Under the pieces are notes generated by a model that had not been told where the DNA came from, ran no database searches, and saw only the letters and a program-made list of their open reading frames with translations. A DNA stretch of 64,000 bases. It comes from a virus. Of this stretch, positions 58,501 to 64,000 are shown in pieces. The stretch's first letter is position 1. The number at the start of each line of letters is the position of its first letter. The stretch is taken from IMG/VR virus record IMGVR_UViG_3300045738_001392, positions 1 to 64,000 of that record, one strand, 5' to 3'. A program made the position numbers and the translations under genes.

Positions 58501-60395
58501 TATCATTATTGAAAAAAGAATCTGCTCTGAGCAGGCATAACGGATTTAAAGTTAGTCAGCTAGAAGTCGACAATTGTGCGGTAATTATTGAGCCAAGGGA
58601 ACACGCCCTGCTAGAGCCCGTTATAAGAAACGTTATGACCAACTTAGCGGACGGCTGGAACTTGCACGTCTTCTGCGGCAACAAAAATTATGAATACGTT
58701 AAAAATTTATTTCCTGATTGGGAATTCAAAATAACAAATTTAGAAATAAATGATCTAAGTGAAGAACAATATAATGCGTTGTTAAAAAGTGAGCACTTCT
58801 GGGATCAAATCAATGAAGAAAATGTATTGATTTTTCAAACGGACGCATTTATTCTAAATGAATTTGACATAAATAAGTTTACTGATTTTAGTTTCATCGG
58901 ATCCCCTTATAATTGGGATCCGCATCGTCAAGAAGCGGGCCCCGTGACAGAGAGATTGGCTCCCCCGGGGCATGCAACGAATATGAATGGGGGGTTTAGT
59001 TTTAGAAAGAGATCTTCTATGCTGAGATGTATAAAAGAAGTTTCCGAGGACAAATTGCTCATGTGGAGGGAGCGAAATAATTGTCAAACAACTTATTTCC
59101 TCGAACCTTGGACGAAAGAATTGGCCGAGGACGTTTTCTTTCATAACGCCTTAGCTATGCTTGAAGAATCTTTACCTAGTCATGAGGTCTGTGCCAATTT
59201 TTGTCATCAGCATCTTTATGAAGAAGAAACTCGTGATTGCCAAGCAATACATGGTTATGATAAATATAGCACCGCAGAACAAATCGTGCCCTTTTGTAGG
59301 AAACATCAATCTACGAAGCCCGTCGTATTAATTTATGCTGGTTATGCGCACGAACCCTTTAATGGCGCAGATTATTCTGGTAAGCGTGGCGTACGCGGAA
59401 GTGAAATAGGACTGATTAATTTGGCGGAAAATTTGACCTCATTCTGCGATGTCTATGTCGGCGGCGCAGCGATCAAAGAGGGGGCGTTCAATAATGTTAC
59501 CTACTTCGGCGCGGAAAAAATTGATTTATTTCTACAACATGCTAATATAGAATATCTGATAATAAATAGATATGTCCATTATTTTTTAGATTACAAAAAC
59601 AAGGCTACGAAAACTTTTGTATGGATTCAGGATGTAGGATTCATGAGCCACTGGCAAGGGCTTGGATTGGCAAATTCAGGTAAACCATTTATACAAAATA
59701 TTCAAGATCAAATCGATGGCTTCGTATGCCTTAGTGATCCTCATATAAAAGAATTTAATAAATTTTATGAATTACCAGAAGATAAAATATATAAAATTGG
59801 AAACGGACTTGTCAATGCGGATTATTTTAATAAGGATATACAAAAAATACCTAATAGATTCATTTATTCTTCCTTGCCCGAAAGGGGATTAAATATATTA
59901 TTAGACTGGTTTCCTGCGATAAAAAAAGAGCTACCTGATGCCGAGCTACATGTTTTCACCGATCTTGGCGTGACGCCAAACAACGAATCCCCAGAAGACT
60001 TAAAAAAGAAAATGCAAGACATAGAGGGAGTAATTTTTAGGGGCAAAGTTTCAAATGAAGTCATGCTCGATGAATTTATGAAGGCGGATGTATTCTTGTA
60101 CCCTAACATATTTTTTGAAACATTTTGCACCAGCGCTCTAGAAGCTCAAGCTGCGGGGTGCATCGTTGTCACAAGAAAATTTGGAGCATTAGAGGAAGTG
60201 GTAGCGGATAGAGGCATATTAATAGATGGAGAACCGCATACTGAGCAGTTTAAAAACGAAGCAATCCGGCAGATGTTAGATGTTTTGAAAAATAAAGAAA
60301 AGAAAGAAAAGCTCCAAAAATACGCTAAAGAGTGGGCGCTTCAAAAAACTTGGGAAAATAGATCCTTAGAATGGATTGAATTACTTCAGAAATAA
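58488..60395 (+). CDS. Fusion: DUF5672 and GT4-like glycosyltransferase
   Basis: A 635-residue protein. Residues 20-260 match DUF5672 (NCAVIIEPREHALLEPVIRN; IFQTDAFIL near 114; GGFSFRKRS), a family usually found with glycosyltransferases. Residues 280-635 are a GT-B enzyme of the GT4 type (RFIYSSLPERGLNILLDWFP; FLYPNIFFETFCTSALEAQA near 536, where a Glu contacts the nucleotide). It closes the glycosyltransferase cluster. The next gene is again a collagen-like fibre. Confidence 0.82.
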   Translation: MQDIISLLKKESALSRHNGFKVSQLEVDNCAVIIEPREHALLEPVIRNVMTNLADGWNLHVFCGNKNYEYVKNLFPDWEFKITNLEINDLSEEQYNALLKSEHFWDQINEENVLIFQTDAFILNEFDINKFTDFSFIGSPYNWDPHRQEAGPVTERLAPPGHATNMNGGFSFRKRSSMLRCIKEVSEDKLLMWRERNNCQTTYFLEPWTKELAEDVFFHNALAMLEESLPSHEVCANFCHQHLYEEETRDCQAIHGYDKYSTAEQIVPFCRKHQSTKPVVLIYAGYAHEPFNGADYSGKRGVRGSEIGLINLAENLTSFCDVYVGGAAIKEGAFNNVTYFGAEKIDLFLQHANIEYLIINRYVHYFLDYKNKATKTFVWIQDVGFMSHWQGLGLANSGKPFIQNIQDQIDGFVCLSDPHIKEFNKFYELPEDKIYKIGNGLVNADYFNKDIQKIPNRFIYSSLPERGLNILLDWFPAIKKELPDAELHVFTDLGVTPNNESPEDLKKKMQDIEGVIFRGKVSNEVMLDEFMKADVFLYPNIFFETFCTSALEAQAAGCIVVTRKFGALEEVVADRGILIDGEPHTEQFKNEAIRQMLDVLKNKEKKEKLQKYAKEWALQKTWENRSLEWIELLQK

Positions 60396-60451
60396 TTCTC
60401 TTTGATTCTTTTTTGCTGTAATATAAAGAGTATATTGCACGAAATTGAGCC

Positions 60452-62575
60452 ATGAAAATTGTTGACATAGCCGACGAGATCTATAGGGATTACAGCTATC
60501 CAAAAGAAGTAGATATACCATATATAGCTTTTTGGATACGCTCCAATCTTGGTTCCCTCAACAACCACCTTCAAACAAATTTCATTTATGACGAGATTAC
60601 CCTAGAAGTCTTTGAGGCCGATACTCAAGCAGAACTAGGTCAGTCGGAAAAAACAATACTCAAGCAATTATTTTTAATATATTTCTGCGAAAAGAAAACT
60701 CGAGACACGCTGGAATCTATGGAAACAGATAGCATACTTTCCGTATCTGATGAACGTTCGAGTTTAACTAGGATAGATAAAAATCAAGTAGCCAAAAATT
60801 GGATCAATACCAAAGAACAGGCTTCGGAAGAAATCATTAGGCTTGTTTCTTCTTACAAATCTAGGGGGACGACGGTCTTATCTCCTAAAACTATTAGTTT
60901 AAACGCGTCACAAATAATAGATTATGGTCCTTCTGGGGTCACTGGTTCAACTGGCCCTGCTGGCCCCATAGGTCTAAGGGGATATACGGGACCACAGGGA
61001 GATACTTTTTATGGTGGGCCCGCAGGAGAAAAGGGCGATAGAGGTTGGCCGGGAGTAACTGGCCATAGAGGTTTCACTGGCCCAGCTGGCGTTACTGGCA
61101 TGGGCCACACGGGAGCGGTTGGCCCCGAGGGAGACAAAGGAGACAAAGGAGATAAAGGTGATGTAGGATTGATGGGGCCAGACGGTGCCGACTCTACCGT
61201 TATTGGTCCCACGGGCACTGCTGGAACTACTGGCAGAATAGGGCCAAGGGGATTTCAGGGTAGAACTGGAGCCACTGGATCTGGCGGTATTGATGGCGTA
61301 ACCGGACCGATCGGATTAATTGGTCCAACGGGCGAATTTGGTGGACCGACTGGCCCCATTGGCGCTGCGGGCGTTGATGGAGTAACTGGATCTATTGGCA
61401 TTACTGGCCCTACTGGGCTAAGAGGTATCTTAGGAGAGCAGGGTTTACAGGGTCACCCCGGGTCTCGAGGTCCTGAGGGGTATACCGGTGCCACTGGCGC
61501 CGTTTCTACCGTTGCTGGGCCTACTGGGTCTACTGGGGCCGCTGGGCCCGTCTCAATAACTAAAGAATTTATTGTTACAATCAACAATAATAAATTTTAT
61601 TTTGATGGAGCTTTGACTCCGAACATAGTTTTATACAAAGGATTTACTTATAAGTTTGATCAGTCTCATATTAGCAATAAGTATATTAGTTATACCTCTG
61701 GATCCCCTGTTGAGGTTGGCCATCCTTTAAAACTTTCTACCATTGAAGGCGGAACTCATAGCGGTGGCAATGAATATATAAATGGTTATGTTCCTTATGG
61801 TTTGCCGGGAAATGCTGGAGCATATTCTCTATTTACTGTCCCTGACGATGGTACAGATATTCTTTATTATTTTGGGCTCTGGCATTCTGGACACGGTCTT
61901 GGTGGAAGTATAGCATTAAAGATCATAGAGAGTGGCGATACTGGCGCCACGGGGGCAACTGGTTCTATTGGGCTAACTGGGCCAATTGGTCCGCTTGGAT
62001 CAACTGGCGCAGATTCTATAGTTGCTGGGCCTACTGGTCCTCAAGGAAATACAGTTGTGGGTCCTTCTGGGGCTACCGGCGCTACTGGCGCCGATTCTAC
62101 CGTTGTTGGACCTATTGGAGCAACAGGAGGAATAGGCCAAATGGGTCCAACGGGTGTAATCGGACCTACTGGTGCTGACTCTACTGTTGTCGGCCCTACT
62201 GGCATAACAGGCTCCACAGGCGTAGGAGTAACTGGGCCTACTGGTGCCGACTCTACTGTTGTTGGCCCCACTGGTATAACGGGTCCCACAGGCGCAGGAG
62301 TAACTGGGCCTACTGGTGCCGACTCTACTGTCATTGGTCCCACTGGCATAACGGGTCCCGCAGGTGCAGGAGTAACTGGCCCTGCTGGCGCCGCTGGTAC
62401 CGCTGGAGTAACTGGGCCCACTGGGTCTGCCGGTGCCGCTGGTGCCGCTGGTGCCGCTGGCGCTGATGGATCGGATGGCAGCGATGGAGTAACTGGGCCT
62501 ACGGGTCCCGCTGGTTCAGGAGAAGGAGGAGCCGTAGGAAGTATAGATATTAGACAGGTTTGGCTGTATAATTAA
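60452..62575 (+). CDS. Collagen-like fibre with helical attachment domain, 707 aa
   Basis: An N-terminal helical domain of about 160 residues (MKIVDIADEIYRDYSYPKEV; ILKQLFLIYFCEKKTRD) resembles virion attachment proteins more than fibre tips. Then come a collagen rod (about 165-365), a cupredoxin-like domain (about 370-490: YKGFTYKFDQSHISNKYISY; ILYYFGLWHSGHGLGG) and a second rod (about 492-690) with 24-residue tandem repeats. It ends in a short tail (SIDIRQVWLYN). The cupredoxin-like part matches the one at 18140 in style. A virion-anchored whisker-like fibre is likely. Confidence 0.78.
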   Translation: MKIVDIADEIYRDYSYPKEVDIPYIAFWIRSNLGSLNNHLQTNFIYDEITLEVFEADTQAELGQSEKTILKQLFLIYFCEKKTRDTLESMETDSILSVSDERSSLTRIDKNQVAKNWINTKEQASEEIIRLVSSYKSRGTTVLSPKTISLNASQIIDYGPSGVTGSTGPAGPIGLRGYTGPQGDTFYGGPAGEKGDRGWPGVTGHRGFTGPAGVTGMGHTGAVGPEGDKGDKGDKGDVGLMGPDGADSTVIGPTGTAGTTGRIGPRGFQGRTGATGSGGIDGVTGPIGLIGPTGEFGGPTGPIGAAGVDGVTGSIGITGPTGLRGILGEQGLQGHPGSRGPEGYTGATGAVSTVAGPTGSTGAAGPVSITKEFIVTINNNKFYFDGALTPNIVLYKGFTYKFDQSHISNKYISYTSGSPVEVGHPLKLSTIEGGTHSGGNEYINGYVPYGLPGNAGAYSLFTVPDDGTDILYYFGLWHSGHGLGGSIALKIIESGDTGATGATGSIGLTGPIGPLGSTGADSIVAGPTGPQGNTVVGPSGATGATGADSTVVGPIGATGGIGQMGPTGVIGPTGADSTVVGPTGITGSTGVGVTGPTGADSTVVGPTGITGPTGAGVTGPTGADSTVIGPTGITGPAGAGVTGPAGAAGTAGVTGPTGSAGAAGAAGAAGADGSDGSDGVTGPTGPAGSGEGGAVGSIDIRQVWLYN
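62171..62386 (+). repeat. Tandem repeat, 3 x 72 bp
   Basis: Units begin at 62171, 62243 and 62315 and code for GADSTVxGPTGITGxxGxGV plus four residues. The same GADSTV opening is used by the 66-bp repeats at 48087. Confidence 0.85.
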
Positions 62576-62578
62576 GTA

Positions 62579-62586
62579 AGTGTAAT
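62579..62586 (+). promoter_or_regulatory. AGTGTAAT motif
   Basis: 14 bases before ATG 62601, in the 25-base gap between two fibre genes, next to AAAAGGGAA. Confidence 0.5.
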
Positions 62587-62600
62587 TAGGTAAAAGGGAA

Positions 62601-63026
62601 ATGGCGAATCAAATACAATTAAATCATAAAAGACTTGCTTCGGGACTATTTTATGATGATACGGTGAATGGAGATGCTACTTGGGTTGACCCCGGTTGGA
62701 CGGGTGTACCCCTGTATACTTCAATTGCGCCAAGTGGATCAGACCTTAAATATCTCTTATTCCATAATGCTGATTCAAGCAATTGGATTGATACACGAAT
62801 ATATTTTTACGGTACAGGCATAGATAATAGGGTATTATATCTTAGCATTCCTCCCGACGAAACCGCAGAGTGGGATTTGGATTATGTTATTCATTTAGAC
62901 AGCGGGCAATCTATATATGGGAATGTCCCAACCGATTATGGAATTGGCGGCAGTACTGTTAGTCAGCCTTTGAATTATTATATTTATGGAGCAGAAATTG
63001 TTACGGGTGATTTACAAGGTTCATAG
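62601..63026 (+). CDS. Beta-rich virion protein, 141 aa
   Basis: A 141-residue beta-rich protein ([40 protein letters not shown]), similar in style to small decoration or fibre-cap proteins with a jelly-roll profile. Ribosome site AAAAGGGAA. It sits between two collagen-like genes and parallels the small proteins at 19408 and 21236. Confidence 0.6.
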   Translation: MANQIQLNHKRLASGLFYDDTVNGDATWVDPGWTGVPLYTSIAPSGSDLKYLLFHNADSSNWIDTRIYFYGTGIDNRVLYLSIPPDETAEWDLDYVIHLDSGQSIYGNVPTDYGIGGSTVSQPLNYYIYGAEIVTGDLQGS

Positions 63027-63028
63027 CT

Positions 63029-64000
63029 ATGGGAATTAAATTTTCACGTACAGGTGCGCAAGGAGGCCCAACGGGCCCGACTGGTCCCGGTGGCGCTGCT
63101 GGTGGTCCTACTGGTCCCACCGGTCTGGATGGTCCAGTTGGCGCTGTCGGCGCAACTGGCGTAACTGGATCTATTGGCGCAGGCGTTACTGGGCCCACTG
63201 GCGTTACCGGCATAGCGGGACCTACTGGGCCGAGCCAAGGTCCTACTGGTTCCGCAGGTGCTACTGGTGCCATTGGCGCAACTGGCGTTACCGGCTTAGG
63301 ACTGCAGGGAGAATTTGGTGGCGATTCTCAATCATTTATATTTAATTCTGGAATTCTTGATGAAGATCCCGCCATGGGAAAAGCGTCATTTCGTGAATAT
63401 AATGGGGGCGCAACTAACTTAGACACAAGGGACGTAAAAAGAATATTTGTAAATTCTAAAAACTCGCACGGTGTTGAAGTCTCTGATTGGAATGAATCTG
63501 TAGATCCCCATGGAAGAATAAGGATATTTAAAGAAGATGATTCTAATAAATTTGCCGTATTTGAATTAGTTCCAAATACTTCTATGGCCTTGGGTTCGCC
63601 TTGGCCAGAATTAGTAGCCGTAGCTTCTGATCAAAACAAAACTTCGACAACAATTACTATTAAATATAGTTTTATGATAGCAGGAGTTTCTACGGAAAAT
63701 GTAAATACCACAGACGATTTTCTAGACAATGTAGACTTCTCTGTTACTCATTCTCAATTTACAGGAGAAGTTGGGGCCGCCCTAGACGAATGGAAGGACG
63801 CGTTTGAATATGTTTATCCTTGGTTGACTTTAAATTTTCAAAATTTAGGAGACGAGCCAAATAATTCTACCGCCAGTGATCCAAATGCGTCTACTTACGC
63901 ACTTCCTGCTGGCGTGGGAGATTTCCGTTTTGGAATGCATAATATTGATGGCAGCCTCAATACTCTTGCTCATGCTTGGTCTCCCGGAGGAGTGCTCGGT
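63029..64000 (+). CDS. Collagen-like protein with matrixin-like domain (cut by window end)
   Basis: The open frame runs to the window edge (324 codons visible). Residues about 8-95 are Gly-X-Y repeats. About 100-240 is a beta domain ([35 protein letters not shown]). The last 60 visible residues ([20 protein letters not shown], then [20 protein letters not shown]) resemble the start of an M10/matrixin metalloprotease, where a DIRIG..HxxDG..LAHA segment precedes the zinc motif. The HExxH itself would lie beyond position 64000, so the protease call is unproven. Confidence 0.65.
   Translation, partial: MGIKFSRTGAQGGPTGPTGPGGAAGGPTGPTGLDGPVGAVGATGVTGSIGAGVTGPTGVTGIAGPTGPSQGPTGSAGATGAIGATGVTGLGLQGEFGGDSQSFIFNSGILDEDPAMGKASFREYNGGATNLDTRDVKRIFVNSKNSHGVEVSDWNESVDPHGRIRIFKEDDSNKFAVFELVPNTSMALGSPWPELVAVASDQNKTSTTITIKYSFMIAGVSTENVNTTDDFLDNVDFSVTHSQFTGEVGAALDEWKDAFEYVYPWLTLNFQNLGDEPNNSTASDPNASTYALPAGVGDFRFGMHNIDGSLNTLAHAWSPGGVLG

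Overview
The window is part of a tailed double-stranded DNA phage genome, probably a large one. The evidence is a contiguous virion block (large terminase, portal, capsid protease/scaffold fusion, decoration protein, HK97-type major capsid protein) followed by tens of kilobases of fibre genes. Almost everything is on the + strand; only two small genes near 12 kb point the other way. The early promoters are ordinary sigma-70 type (TTGACA, 17 bp, TATATT with an extended TGG), so the host is probably not a Bacteroidetes. I cannot name the host further.

Region 1 (1-10.0 kb) is relatively GC-rich and holds about 30 small, mostly unrecognised genes. It also has a tRNA-like structured RNA, tRNA-Cys and tRNA-Asp, a DUF932 protein and a GP88-family protein. 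Most transcription units here start with a near-identical promoter whose -10 box ends about 6 nt before the start codon, which predicts leaderless mRNAs. These promoters fall into families with upstream boxes at fixed distances: TTGTGAATAACTTT, which contains a DnaA-box match, 27 bp before the -35 start, and GTGCCANATTGTC 15 bp before it. GC-rich palindromes and hairpins separate the cassettes. A 0.6-kb gene-poor stretch at 3.26-3.87 kb has 11-bp iteron-like repeats, a long direct repeat and a perfect inverted repeat. This looks like an early, host-facing region.

Region 2 (10.2-18.1 kb) is more AT-rich. It encodes a PhoH-like ATPase, a glycosyltransferase-like protein, a zinc-ribbon protein, a divergent sigma-like factor, a methyltransferase, an unidentified helical protein, a C2H2-ERCC4 nuclease and TerL. 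The motif AGTGTAAT recurs upstream of genes in regions 2 to 4 and may be the target of the phage sigma-like factor.

Region 3 (29.1-36.5 kb) is the head block: a tiny Cys-rich lipoprotein, the portal, an FtsZ/tubulin-like GTPase, a Cys-rich protein, the protease/scaffold, a decoration protein and the major capsid protein, closed by a strong terminator.

Region 4 (18.1-29.1 kb and 37-64 kb) encodes a very large set of surface proteins. They combine collagen-like Gly-X-Y blocks, a recurrent LAYxxGQ domain, RCC1 and YVTN beta-propellers, a YHYH domain, GSGY repeats, cupredoxin-like domains and Thr/Gly-rich linkers. A four-gene cluster of multi-domain glycosyltransferases (53.1-60.4 kb) sits inside this fibre region. 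The window ends inside a collagen-like protein whose C-terminal part resembles a matrixin-type metalloprotease. The most unusual points are the leaderless promoter array, the tubulin-like protein in the head operon, the tRNA-like RNA at the left edge and the modular fibre set with built-in glycosylation genes.
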